Source: Acanthosoma haemorrhoidale
Taxonomy: Eukaryota; Arthropoda; Insecta; Hemiptera; Acanthosomatidae
Direction: 5' to 3'
Length of the DNA stretch: 64,000 nt
Assembly: GCA_930367205.1 (NCBI GenBank)
Contig: OV884013.1
Span: 114,843,475 to 114,907,474, forward strand
The translations under genes were made by a program, and so were the position numbers. This document shows positions 22,590 to 33,773 of the stretch, in pieces. Every line of letters starts with the position of its first letter. The stretch's first letter is position 1. Under the pieces are notes generated by a model. The model was given only the letters and a program-made list of their open reading frames with translations, had not been told where the DNA came from and did no database searches.

Positions 22590-23512
22590 TCATTTGTGAT
22601 TTTTACTACTGTTGATGAGATCGAGCATTTGTGTAACCAATGGCGCATCAAACTTAATGAAACAAAATGTTCCCACATTATCTGCCGCAAGTCTTGTCCA
22701 CAAGTTTTTTTTAATTCCATTCCTCTCCCTGTATCCGAAATAGTACGGTACTTAGGCTTCCATCTAGACAAACGACTGACCTGGGACCCACATACGAGGC
22801 TACAAAGACAAGAACTAAACAGACGCTTTGGACAACTGTAGAGACTACTTCGAAGGACATCCCATCTCTTAATAGAAAATAAATTACTAATCTACAAAGT
22901 TATACCTAAGCCAATCTGGACATACGGAATAGAGCTATGGGGCACAGCAAAAAAGTCGATCCATCCAATCCTTTCAATCAAAAGTACTGAGAACAATAGT
23001 AAATGCCCCTTATTACGTCAGTAGCAAAACCCTTCATAACGATCTTAATATACCTTACATTCTTCAACTCATCCCTTCCAAGCTCATGAAATTCCATAGT
23101 AACCTATCCAACCATCCTAATCCCCTAACACATTGCATTGCACCACTCATCCCTATAATCCTCCTCAGAGACTGAAACGGCAGTGGCCTCGTGACCTGCT
23201 ATAAATGTTGGACAGTGGGAGTCCTGGCAATGGCCAGTTTCTCCAATCATGTCCTGAGCGTCTGTGGCTCTGGCGCTGTTCGTCAGCCTCCCCGCGCTGA
23301 CGGAGGAGCGTGGGGGACTTCCCAAGACTCCGCTTCCTCTTTCGCACGCGAGGGAGGTGATAACCATGTGGACTTGGGAGTTCTCTGGGATGTTTGTAAA
23401 TACTGCTTGAATGAGCGAGTGAATGATGAATAGTAAATATGGTATAAATGAGAACATTATGCACAATTACTTATTGCCTAATAAGGCAGATTGTAATTTT
23501 AGCACAATAAAA
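22590..23512 (+). mobile_element. Family J LINE 3' fragment, second-longest coding copy
   Basis: Starts in the RT region just after the catalytic palm, at IEHLCNQWRIKLNETKCSH. It continues through VRYLGFHLDKRLTWDPH, RQELNRRFGQL, a TAG stop at about 22839, ENKLLIYKVIPKPIWTYGIELWGTAKKS and the C-terminal tail, then the full 3' UTR to GGCAGATTGTAATTTTAGCACAATAAA. At least one in-frame stop and a deletion at about 22955 (loss of the SNIKRI codons) inactivate it. The 81-codon ORF at 22596-22841 is the intact first part. Confidence 0.9.
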
Positions 23513-24199
23513 AAAGTTTCAATACATATATAATTCTTACTATATTCATTAAGCCTCAAAAGACATATACATGGTATTATATAACAGGAACAAAACTAGC
23601 TCTATGTACCATTGAGAAAACTCCTTTTGTAAGTTGAATCCGACAAAAGGGCTATCACTATCTGCACCGCCGACCCTCGATCCGTCATTCACAGAGAGAA
23701 CTATTGTGCTGTTGAACACAGATAGGAGATAGGTGCAGCTGACAGGGGTTGGGGTTATCCCCGCAGATCCCCAGGGTTTTAGGGATGGGACCCCTGGCAG
23801 GTAACGGAGATAAAGGGCGATTAACTTTTAGCTTGGGGGGTCCGCGCGAGATTTTCTCCAAAACAATCTACCCCTAGGCGCTTTTTGTCTAAAGTTTTCA
23901 TTTTATTAATAATTATTAGTTGTCATATACATATACAGGTGTAAATTTCAATAATTTTTGAATAAATAGAAAACAAGCAAAGGTCCTTGTGATGGTATGT
24001 TGACTGTCTGTATGTATGTTCTAGCTTAGAGGTAAATGTGATACAATCACAACACCCCTGAATGCATAGCATACGTCTGTACATATCATTAATATACATA
24101 TTACATATTACAAGTACATTTAAGGCTTCACGTTTCAAGTGCTACCCCACCTTCGCAACTATACATTAAAATATTTCTAATACTTTCATAAAATGCCTG
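23513..24199. other. No recognised gene; GC-richer patch
   Basis: 23640-23880 is GC-rich (TGCACCGCCGACCC, GGGACCCCTGGC) and single-copy-looking. 23890-24199 is AT-rich with a 71-codon Cys-containing ORF (23923-24138, minus) that shows no family signature. Confidence 0.4.
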
Positions 24200-24325
24200 G
24201 ACATTGGAAAACTAGTTCTGGGAAAATTAACTCTCGAGGCAGGGTAACTCAATTGTTAAGGCCACCGGCTTCGAGTCCTGATTTTCCCAATCATTTTGAT
24301 TTTGTGTGATAATTATTATTAAAGT
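24200..24325 (+). mobile_element. SINE-like (tRNA-derived) fragment, copy D
   Basis: Contains GGCAGGGTAACTCAATTG (box A-like, about 24238-24256) and GGCTTCGAGTCCTGA (box B-like, 24267-24281), about the spacing of a tRNA-type internal promoter. It matches the copy at 40491 around the GGCAGGGTA block and ends in a T-rich, ATTATTATT-like tail. Confidence 0.5.
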
Positions 24326-25212
24326 GTATAGATAATAATACAATTGATATGGTTGAAGGTGAATAGAACAGATTCGATGTGTGGTACTCCGACTAACCAA
24401 AACAAGAATAGACTTGCCTCAGTAACCAGGCTCGAACACGGAAGAAGTACTAGCCGGTCTGACAGTGGTCATTACCGAGTCAAGAGATCTTGCCGACTGA
24501 TATGAAACCTTACAAGTCTGTTTTAATGACATGGAACATTCCATTGCAGATCAATGCATCGATAATTGACCTATTAACAGACCATGGACATATAAAGATG
24601 GCATTCCACAGATGGCGTGCTTGCTAGTCCAGGTACGAGCCGTTGAAAAACCTCAGCCTGGATATCAGCATAACGTCTCACTTAGGCTTTATAGGTCATG
24701 TTTATCTTCGCGTTCTCGACAGCTGTTTTAAATAAACGGAACTTTAAATGTTTCTAGGCTCGCTGTCTTGACGGACAGAGGGACAGAGGAAGTGTTGCCT
24801 ACCATCAAATACTTGCTGTCAAACATATTTTGATTCGCGAAATTAAGGAACGGGTGAAGTTTATAAAACAACAAAACTGATAACCGATGTTGTAAATGTA
24901 TGAAAAATATTATGTAATAGTCTCCAAAAATAGAAGACACGGAAAGAAAAACTGTTCGACTATTATGTGATTATTAACAATGGACAAAGACGGAAGAAAT
25001 GGACGGATAACTAAAGAAAGAATACTCAATAGGAACAAAAGAAAACCACAGTGGACTGGTTGAAGAAATGACTGATAAAAATATAAACATTTGACGGAAG
25101 CGGCTTCGCCATTTTGTTTTTTTCATGTGTTAAACAATTTAATCTCATAAAGGAACAAAAGGAAATTAATTAATATCTGTTTGATTTATTCGCTTTTGAA
25201 AGGAGACCAGAG
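24326..25212. other. No recognised gene
   Basis: Mixed sequence. 24370-24500 has a GGCTCGAACACGGAAG-type word reminiscent of a reversed box B, but I cannot place it in the SINE family. A 70-codon minus ORF at 24728-24940 has no motif. Confidence 0.45.
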
Positions 25213-25325
25213 ATCATGAGCGAGTGAATGAAAATTGTAAATGCGGTACGAATGAGATAATTTATCACAATTACGTATTGCTCAATGAGGCAGATTGTAA
25301 TTTTAACATAATAAACTTGTTAAAA
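25213..25325 (+). mobile_element. Family J 3' terminus fragment
   Basis: Only the last about 110 bp: ATGAGCGAGTGAATGAAAA, the TGTAAATGCGGTACGAATGAG block and AGGCAGATTGTAATTTTAACATAATAAA. It contains no coding sequence. Confidence 0.8.
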
Positions 25326-25707
25326 AATAGGGAGGGGATATCTGTTTGAAAGTAGAGCCTATAGGATCGTGTTCGATAATAAATTAAATATGATTTAGTA
25401 ATAACCCCATATCCTTCTCATACATCCTTCAAATAGGACTCCCCTTAGTGAAAGGCACCCCCATCAATCCAAAATAATTTTCCTTTTATTTTTCCTACAT
25501 CCTATTTTTTATAAGTTTGAGAGCTACGTAAAAAAAAAACTAAATAAAATAAAATAAAATTAAATTAAAAAAAAAAATAATATTGCATTTATTAATATGA
25601 AAGATGTAAAAGTGAATAATATTTAAAACTGTGCATAATATCCTACTCATTATACAAAATATATTTATTCATATCATGTTGCGACGTTTCAGACCCCATT
25701 AGTCCGA
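25326..25707. other. AT-rich stretch with (AAAAT)n run
   Basis: Holds an (AAAAT)/(AAATT) simple repeat at 25540-25577 and otherwise nothing I recognise. Confidence 0.55.
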
Positions 25708-25711
25708 CATA

Positions 25712-25970
25712 TGAAGGGTTTGCTGCAAAAAGGAGGTAGCTCCATCCCATAGCTGTTGGGAGTTAGAAACACTTTCTTGTGTCAAAAAAAAACCTCTTTT
25801 ATTTGGCACAAAAGGATGCAGCTCCAATCGTAATATGTAAACACTATAATTGAAAGTAAGCAACAACAATATTTTTACATAACTTAAAATTTGAATTTTT
25901 TAAACGTTTTGTTTGGTTTCCCAACAAATGGAAAAATTGGAGCTACCACCTTTTTGCAGCAAACCCTTCA
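25712..25970. mobile_element. MITE with 33-bp terminal inverted repeats, TA-flanked
   Basis: The ends TGAAGGGTTTGCTGCAAAAAGG... (from 25712) and the inverted copy ending at 25970 pair over at least 33 bp with one mismatch. Both sides are flanked by TA (25710-25711 and 25971-25972), and two more flanking bases also pair. It is 259 bp long with an AT-rich, non-coding interior. TA target duplication and length fit a Tc1/mariner-type MITE. Its TIR differs from family M, so its transposase source is not in this window. Confidence 0.75.
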
Positions 25971-25974
25971 TATG

Positions 25975-28392
25975 CACATTCAACTAGAAAAAAATATATG
26001 GTATAGTTACAATAAGTAAAAAATTGTTTTCCTTTAAAAAAGAATATTTCACTAAATGCAATGCTCATAAGGTTAACTAGTTGCAAGTCGTGTCGTTCCA
26101 AATTACAAAAAATAATATAAATTAAAATTGTCATTAAATTGTTTTCTGGCAAGGAATTTGGAATGGAACAGTCATTTATTGAGCACTCTTTGGGAATTAA
26201 ATGCACGTTTGATCTGATGTGTCAATTGAAATAAATTTAAACTTATAAACGTATATTATATAACGTATTTATTATATCCACAAAGTATTACCAAGTTTTG
26301 AAGTTCGACTGTATTTTTTTATTTTATCAGTTTGTTGTATTAAATTGTTAGCGAGGAATTCCGAACAGTCTCGTTTGTGTGATACCGAGTGTCCACAATT
26401 TTGTTATAGATTTCAATTAATTAATTTGCGTTAGCCTTCGAACGTGGGAGAAAAAACTTTGCCCATGAAACGTGACCTAAAAAAGCTTAAAAAGTCAAAG
26501 AATACATCGGTTGAGTCTTATTTTCAACAATATATATTATAAACACTATAAATTGCTCACCATGGCAATATATGTTTAATATCAGACCTAATCTTGGCAT
26601 CATTGATGTAGGTTTAAGTAAAGCACTAAGCATCATCATGAAGCCCAACAAGGACTTAGCCATAAATCCTAAAGAGGTACTTGCTGTTTATCAGAAGAGG
26701 TACTAGCGAGGTAATATTGTACCGGATAATTGTCTCCCGTTGAGGGAAAGATATTTCCCCCGGAAAATTTACTGGAGTTGACTTTAATACATCAACGTCT
26801 TAAATTAATTATTAAAGCTCTTTCTCATCCCGTTTAATTAGGAAAGTGTTCAAAAGGAAGCACGCCTCCTTGATTAATGTTGTCATATTATACCGGGACA
26901 GAGAGAAAATATAATAGTACAAACACAAGAGGAATTGAATCAGAGTTGAAAGATCGTCTGTCGAATCAAGTACACACATGGGTACTCATACAAATAGAAC
27001 AGTCGAATGCGGGAAACACACCAAGACATCCAGACCTAGGGCGAAAACAGTCGAAAGGGCGCATAAGATATTTGTCCATTAAAGAATTATTTTGTTGATA
27101 GAGGGATGGACTGTGTGTTTAAAATTTTATGAAATTCCAAACTTAATATAACATCACCACCATGTTTGTACAACTACAAAACTTTACCACACTCTAACAA
27201 TTTAAACAGTAAGACTGACAACTCTAGTTTTCAAACTTGAATAAATGAATACTTGTTGTTCATGCGAGTAAACATGCAATAAACAGTCAAAATAACTCAC
27301 AAAGGCATAAATATCGTTAAAAAAAAACATGGATTTTTATTAAATGTATCTACTTAATTAAATTTGTTTATTCATTTTGTTATGTTTCTCCAACAGTTAG
27401 TTCGACCGTTCGTGAAAAAATAGATAACTACAATAAGAAGTATACAGTAACTCTCGAACAGATAAATGTAGACCCTAACAGCCTCATTTCCATTCTCACC
27501 TGCGAGAGAAGGATACATTTCGTGGCAAACTGTAAGAGGGTGCCAACCTGTAAATAACCATAATATTATTATGCAATGGCCATAAATTGGTTAACACATT
27601 TAAACAACCTGCTCATTAATAATGCCTGAATAAATTATTGTCATAATGATATAGAATTGTTATGTCAAGGAGCTTCGAGCTGACCCATATAATACCGACA
27701 TATTATTAATAACTAAAATTAAATTGAACAGTGTATTTTAAAAGACCGACAAATATCATTACGAATCAGAAAATGTCCAGCGAAATAAAAATTATAACAT
27801 ACCTCCCATAATGACAAAAGAGTTCCTAATCAATACAAAATAAATTGTCTTCTTCTTGAGATTGCATCATATATACTGCTTCTAGTTGCGTTTCTGTATT
27901 TCTTTAGTTTTAATTGAATTTCATCTTATGAATATTTAATTTCTGAGATATTGAGTTATATTTTTAGCGAGTTGTAAGACATTTAACAGCTGATGTTATG
28001 AAAAAGGAAAATCGATGGTTAGACAAAGGACGATAAACAATTGACGACAACATGGATACTGCTCATACAAGGCCCAAGGAGATTAATGGGCCATGCCACA
28101 AAGGGGCCGCCATCATTAAACTTTATCGACAGGGTCATATCAATAATAAATTACTATCTCTAACGATTGTGGGCAAAAATTATAATAGTTACTGCTTTTT
28201 ACATATTACATAATATATGTAGTGGGTGTTTAGTATCATCTTGCGTCAGCAGAAGTTGACGCCCTACTTTCAAGCAGATGTCACCATTTGTACGATAAAA
28301 GGATTCGACCGATCCGAGTTTAAATGTACATCCGCCAACGCCACCAAATACCCCTTTAATTAGTTTAAATAATAAATTAGAAAATAAAAAGT
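25975..28392. other. Long AT-rich stretch without recognised gene
   Basis: Contains an 87-codon minus ORF (25943-26206) that starts outside the MITE and has no motif, and a 73-codon ORF at 26877-27098, also without motif. Slightly GC-richer words occur at 26640-26900 and at 28050-28150. No repeat family member is recognised. Confidence 0.45.
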
Positions 28393-28428
28393 GTATTCCA
28401 GGACAAAGTCCCCTTTGAATAACAATAG
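28393..28428 (+). repeat. Short dispersed repeat (GGACxxxGTCC...GAATAACAA), copy 2
   Basis: TATTCCAGGACAAAGTCCCC followed by TTTGAATAACAA, matching 6308-6341 and 55296-55332. Downstream sequence is A-rich. Confidence 0.35.
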
Positions 28429-28703
28429 TGCACAGAATACATGTTTATGTCCGGCAAATAAAAATAAATACTATAGTATAAAAAATGAAACATATACTAA
28501 ATCAAAACAATTTAAAATAAAATGTGAGCTTTTTATAATAGATTTTTTAACTGCATTTAGCAAATAATATCATAAATGGGTCCCACATAGCATGTAAAAA
28601 AAACAAAAAACAATATATGCAACAAAAAAAACAATAAATGAAAACCCCATCTAATGAAAACTATTAGGTTGATACAAAAGAAAAAAGAAAAAGTAATAAA
28701 GTT

Positions 28704-29487
28704 ATCAGTGACGGACATGGCATGTTACAAAATCATATAGTATAGGAGAGGAGGTCAAGACAACTCCCCAGCTTTCTCAATGTACTTACTATCTGGGTAT
28801 CAAAATGCATAGGCATCTTCATTTCTCTAATCATTTTAGTAATGAAATAGAAAAAGTACGACAAAGGTCTTACCGGCTATCACACTTGCTAACTTCACCT
28901 AACCTGTCGCTTCGTCTCAAATTGATGATATATAAATGTGTCCTCCGGCCAGCTCTGCTGTACGGTGCCCCGCTTTATACTCACTTGACTAACAATACAG
29001 CCAAATGTCTCCAACATTTCCAGAATGGGATCATGCGAAAAGTGGTCCGACATACCTCTTTCGAGAGGTTGAAGAACGCTAACCTGCACCTTGGTGTTCC
29101 GTCGGTGGGTGAGTTCATCCACCGGAGACACATCAAGTTTATTGACTCGTTGCAGCACCTTACAAACCCAGTGTTTAACACAATGATCCCACCACCCCTC
29201 CCGCATCGATGGCAAAAGACTGTTCGGGAAAAATTAGGTTAAGAATTAGTATGTAAGTTAGATCAAAAAGGTGAGCACCATCACCTTTATTAGTCAGTTA
29301 AGTCCAGTAACGTATAATGTATATCATTATACTTGTTTATTCATTATATAATTTATATAAAATAACAAAACCTGTACATAGTGTAGCGACGCTACAGGAA
29401 ATACAAAAATAATTTGTAAATAGATTCGCCTGAGGATCTAAAATTATCTGTAAATTTAAAGGGGCTATGAAAAAAACAAAAAAAAAT
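28704..29487 (+). mobile_element. Family K LINE 3' fragment, best-preserved coding tail
   Basis: Begins with TCAGTGACGGACATGGCATG (equivalent to SDVHGM in the copy at 46255). It then has a deletion and continues with CAAAATCATATAGTATAGGAG into the C-terminal RT region. It carries the complete K 3' UTR (TCAAAAAGGTGAGC, CATCACCTTTATTAG, CTGTACATAGTGTAGCGACGCTACAGG, AGGGGCTATGAAAAA) and an A-rich tail. A second K 3' end follows head-to-tail. Confidence 0.88.
28805..29242 (+). pseudogene. Family K RT C-terminal region, 145 codons open
   Basis: Uninterrupted frame ending in TAA. Visible blocks: RHLHFSNHFSNEIEKVRQR (position after the palm), LMIYKCVLRPALLYGAPL (the usual 'YK.vlrP.l.Yg.p.w' block of Jockey/CR1-type RTs), FQNGIMRKVVRHTSFERL, a LGVPSVGEFIHRRHIKF segment and VREKLG at the C terminus. 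Relative to other K copies the Leu-His-Pro-Leu-Leu-Gly junction is shortened by two codons. The catalytic palm is absent, so it is a 5'-truncated relic despite the open frame. Confidence 0.82.
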
Positions 29488-29690
29488 ACCAATCAGTATA
29501 TTACATTGTGTATCGTTGTACATTTATTCATTATATAACTTTTATACCGAACTCAGATCTTGTATAGTATGTGCCGTTGCTACAGGACAAATAAAAAAAG
29601 TGATATGTAAATATATTCACCTAAGAATCTATAGTACATAATAATTCTGTCATTTTTTAAGGGGATTGGAAAAAAACAAAAAAAACAAAA
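29488..29690 (+). mobile_element. Divergent family K 3' end in tandem
   Basis: Repeats the K 3' UTR order: a GTATATTACATTGTGTATCGTT block, TTATTCATTATATAACTTTTATA, GTTGCTACAGGACAAATA, TGTAAATATATTCACCTAAG and AAGGGGATTGGAAAAA plus an A-rich tail. Substitutions are many, so it is an older or different subfamily. It sits directly behind the tail of the preceding K copy in the same orientation. Confidence 0.7.
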
Positions 29691-30044
29691 CATACCAGCT
29701 AAATTTTCAATAGTGAGAAATAAAAATACAAGCATGAAAATATAATGTACTAACTGAATCGCTCCCAACTAACAAGTTTCAGTCTTGAAGATGTTGGAAT
29801 AGGAGGGTTTTGAAGGTTCCCACCGATATAAGGATGGCGTATGTTAGGAGGTAGAGAAGTCTAGAGGGTAGTGGAGCGAGCAAGGAAGAAACAATCGTAT
29901 GCTGTATGGGTGTAACTGCTATATAATAAAACGAGAAGTCTGCCAACATTTCTATAGTCACAGATCAAAATCTATTTTATGCTCTAAAAATCCTCCTTCC
30001 CCTGCCTGGCAACAAGATATTTCAAGAAGTAATGTTCTGTACGG
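29691..30044. other. No recognised content
   Basis: Mixed sequence with short ORFs of 60-70 codons on both strands, none with a motif. Confidence 0.45.
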
Positions 30045-30165
30045 TTTCAAGTTTGAACAAGAAAGGCTGACATACTTGTACGTAAGTATATTTTGGGAGT
30101 GGTCCGGGTGATTCGAATCCCGATCTTGCAAGCATATTTTTTTTTGCTAATAATCTGCTATATAT
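30045..30165 (+). mobile_element. SINE-like fragment, copy E (decayed)
   Basis: A CTGTACGGTTTCAAGTTTG start resembles the SINE 5' block, and GGGTGATTCGAATCCCGATC at about 30105-30124 matches a tRNA box B. It ends in a T run followed by GCTAATAATC, as in copy B. Box A is not recognisable. Confidence 0.4.
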
Positions 30166-31187
30166 TGATATTCAGTCTATTAAGCTCAGCATAAAGTCTT
30201 CAAACTCTGCAGGACGAACCCATAGGATGGAATAAAGGTCAAGTTAATATTTAAATAAGACCAGCGATCATAATGAAACTAATTTCCTCGCTTTTAGTTC
30301 AAGTCAATCTTAAGAGCTCCTGTTTTTTAATTTATTTATTAGTATTTTCCGCGGTTATTCTAGTCCTGTGACAAAAATGAACACGATCACAGATTGGACA
30401 CGGAACAAAGTTACAGACAATAAAGTAAAAAAAATAAATCCCAGATGAAACATTGGCTAGATTAGATCGGCAGTGAAATTGATCCCTTTGAAGAAAAGTG
30501 CTCTCCTGAAATAGCAGGAAGGTAGCAAATAGGCAATTCCCTCGGGAGCGGTATCGCCGCAGTCCCATCTCCAGGATCAAAGGAGTACGACGGAGCCTGT
30601 CAGCCGAGAAATGGAGTCTAATCGCCCGCACTGGATCCACTGATATCTGCCCACAGGAGGACGGAGGGAAAAATTAAAGGATAAATCTCAGAGAGGAGAA
30701 GGATACATCTTTGATGAAATTCTATCATCTGGCCGTTTGCCAAGGACGGGCCATCACAGATAGTTCAACGGTACATCTAACTTTATCTACTGGGTTTTCT
30801 AAGACCCTAATTTACAAAAACCCTATTGAAGTGGGTCTAGTATCATTCATAAGAACACTACCATAGAAAACCCTCTTTATTCTACCTCAACAATAAGATG
30901 GTACAAACAAGAACCCCAGTTACAAAGAAAGTCTGCAACTTCTACAAAATAAGCGTCCTTGTCAAGACAAATCTTACTTTTAAAAAAAAATCTTACTCCG
31001 CCATGAAACTGAATCTTCCCGTAATAAAGTTTAATGAGCTTTAATTCAAAATAAGATAATTAAATGTATCATAAATAGGTGGGTGGTACTCACAATCCAA
31101 AAATCTCATAAGAAGAAATTTCTTACCTGAAACACAAAAAAAGAATACGTTAAATTAATTACATATAAATACAACTTTTATTTATAG
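30166..31187. other. No recognised gene; GC-richer patch
   Basis: 30480-30760 is GC-richer, with a 102-codon minus ORF (30332-30640) containing no family signature; it is a possible noncoding element. The rest is AT-rich. Confidence 0.4.
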
Positions 31188-31312
31188 TCCAAAGGCCTCT
31201 GGACTGTTTGTAAATATGGTATGATTGAGAACATTTATCACAATTACTTATTGCCCAATGAGGCAGATTGTAATTTTATCATAATAAAGTTGTTTTATTA
31301 TTATTATTATTA
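31188..31312 (+). mobile_element. Family J 3' terminus fragment
   Basis: Covers CCTCTGGACTGTTTGTAAATATGG, the TTTATCACAATTACTTATTGC block and AGGCAGATTGTAATTTTATCATAATAAAG, ending in TTATTATTATTATT. It shows that the J tail can be a TTA-type simple repeat rather than plain poly(A). Confidence 0.82.
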
Positions 31313-32321
31313 ATGTAAAATGATCAAAACTAATATATAGTATTCACTGTAGCAGAGCAAAACATTTGCTGTGGTTAAAAGTCATTAATTCCTATCAGTG
31401 TGTAAATAGTAAGTTCTCTCTATTGTCTGGCCAAGTTTCTTGTTGTTATAGCAGCCGTTTTATCATATTGTGCCTTGGTAAGTCAAGTAATGTACAATAG
31501 TAAATTAAATAGTTATAGTCTTGTTCAATTTGTTTGTCAGTTATTCAAAATCCTTGCGTTAGTCCATCTTGTTTTGTCATCGATATTTTGTGAGTTGGTA
31601 TTTGTATGAAATGGACAGGTTATGACAAATAAAAACATCTGTACATGAGACAGAGATAAAACTGCGTTTTTTACTCAACAATTGACAATTGCGCATTAAT
31701 AAACAAAACCACTTTCGTCTCTATTACAATCACGAACAAGATATTATAGGTAGAGTGAAATAACCGTTATTATTGGTCCATTAGAATAATGACAGGAAGA
31801 GAAAGACACAACTACAGACTACGAAAAATGTGACAAAAGGATTAATAGGACACGGAACAGTCTTGTGCCTTCTTCAATTATTCACTAAGGCGGGAGAGAC
31901 AACAAGTTTGAATCGATATCCTGCTCAATAATCCACGCCATAATTGTAATTGTAGGACAATAATACTAATAAACGAAAACTAAGGGATAAATAAACTGCC
32001 TCTTGATCAATCGCAAAAAAGGAAATATAATAAATCTATTAAAATTTATCGTGAAGTACATTTTGTCATCGAAATAGCTTTTACGGTGAATACGTAGTTT
32101 TTATATTAAACATTCAGCTGTTAGTTATAAATATTATCAAAGTTACAGATTATTGTCAGTGACCAAAGCTCCAAAATAGAAGTAAAATTTGAATATTACA
32201 AAAGAATACCTCATTTTTGGGGTCTCGTTAGGTTATATTTTCAAAAAAATAAATTGTATCTGTTTAAGAAACTCACTTCTCGTATCTCAAATCTATTTCG
32301 ATTACCAGATTGCAGATATTC
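31313..32321. other. No recognised content
   Basis: AT-rich, no notable ORF, no repeat recognised. Confidence 0.5.
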
Positions 32322-32648
32322 AACAACTTTATTATGATAAAATTACAATCTGCCTCATTGTACAATAAGTAACAGTGATATATGATCTCATTCATACCAT
32401 ATTTACAATTTTCATTCACTCGCTCATTCATACAATATTTACAAACAGCCCAGAGATCTCCCAAGTCCACGTGGTTATCACCTACCTCGTGTCAAAGGAG
32501 AAAGCGGAGTCTTGGGAAGTCCCCCACGCTCCTACCTGAATACGAGCTAGCGGGGACTGACCAAGTGCGCGAGAGCCACAGACGCTCAAGACATGATTGG
32601 AGAAACTGACCATTGCCAGGACTCCGACTGCCACGTATTTATTGCAGA
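32322..32648 (-). mobile_element. Family J 3' UTR fragment
   Basis: Minus-strand terminus (AACTTTATTATGATAAAATTAC, CTGCCTCATT) followed by about 290 bp of 3' UTR up to ACTGACCATTGCCAGGACTCC and the CACGTATTTATTGCAG block. It is truncated before the coding tail. Confidence 0.85.
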
Positions 32649-33458
32649 AAAGCTTGCATATATTAACAGCATAATTCAGTTTGAATGCAGATTCTCTAAG
32701 AAACGATTAAACCACTTTTTATACATTATCATATAAATATTTTTTCACTGATTATTATCAGTCTTCTTTAACACCTACTACTTTCATCAGCTGTTATCAG
32801 TAACCTGTTGCTGATATAAGTATCCTGTCCGTTGATTATTAATAAATTTGACGAAAACCCAACAGCTTTCTTTGATTAAACCTAAGCGTAATGTATATTT
32901 CATTGTAAATTTATCTACATTGTCAGTGGATGAAATATCGTTCAATACAACAGCCATCATAATCATATACACAATACGAATGGCGGCGGTGATGTGACAT
33001 GAATGCCGATGAAGCGGTGCACACACAAAATGCATCGGTCCATTGCACCTTGGCCCCATCGCTGCCAATTAGTGACAATTTTAATTTGACTGATTCGTTC
33101 CGGAGCGTACTGCGGCCCACGGTCCAAATTAAAAGCGGGACACCGAACGCCCCCAACCTCCCCCGTAGCTGAGGGTACAAATCAATTTATGATTATCCAT
33201 GAGGCTGTGGCTTTGATGACGTCATAACGAGGTTTGCTTTCTCCCATCCGTCCTGTACCGGCTAACTCGATTCCGAGTTTTAATCATGGAAGCGCGGGTT
33301 CCCGCTGTGGCGCGCGCCGTCTTCTGTTTGACAAACAGCACACCAAAAAAAAAAAAAAAGAAGTAATTTCCTATATAATTATCGTATTCAATCGGAGCTA
33401 TGTTGTTACCCTTGTCATGTCGTCGATGATCCCTTAATTGTTTACTTCATACATCCAA
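32649..33458. other. Single-copy-looking region with GC-rich island
   Basis: 32930-33320 is markedly GC-rich and contains ATTA/TAAT words, a CRE palindrome TGACGTCA (33217-33224) and GGCGGCGGTGATG. ORFs of 85-93 codons on the minus strand overlap each other in different frames and show no domain. This is one of the stronger candidates for a conserved noncoding element; no exon signal was found. Confidence 0.35.
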
Positions 33459-33532
33459 TGTATATATCTCGAAGTATGTATCTCCAAAGTATATATCTCC
33501 AAAGTATATATCTCCAAAGTATATATATGCAT
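33459..33532. repeat. 15-bp minisatellite (GTATATATCTCCAAA)n
   Basis: About five units of GTATATATCTCCAAA, the first two slightly diverged. A word ATACATCCAATGTATA occurs just before it (33450) and again at about 33714, close to a (TA)n run. Confidence 0.85.
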
Positions 33533-33737
33533 ATCTCGGATGAGAACTTGTCTAAAGAAACAGTAATGCGAGACCGAGAAAAATAAATAAATATTTTCGT
33601 CTGAAGGAATTAGTCAGTTAGTTCACACTTTTGAACAATCTTTTACTACTTTGAGTTGGTGATATTTTATTTATATTCTATCTTATTCTTTTATAATATA
33701 TATCTTAATATATATACATCCAATGTATAATGTAATA

Positions 33738-33773
33738 ATGATATATATATATATATATAATATATATACATAT
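33738..33773. repeat. (TA)n microsatellite
   Basis: An uninterrupted run of nine to ten TA units followed by AATATATATACATATA. Confidence 0.85.

Noticed and set aside
23125..23466. Overlapping 99-113 codon ORFs on the minus strand
   Set aside because: They are antisense to the J coding tail and 3' UTR; similar antisense frames appear at other J copies only because the DNA is the same.
28895..29215. 106-codon minus-strand ORF
   Set aside because: Antisense shadow of the K coding tail at 28805-29242.
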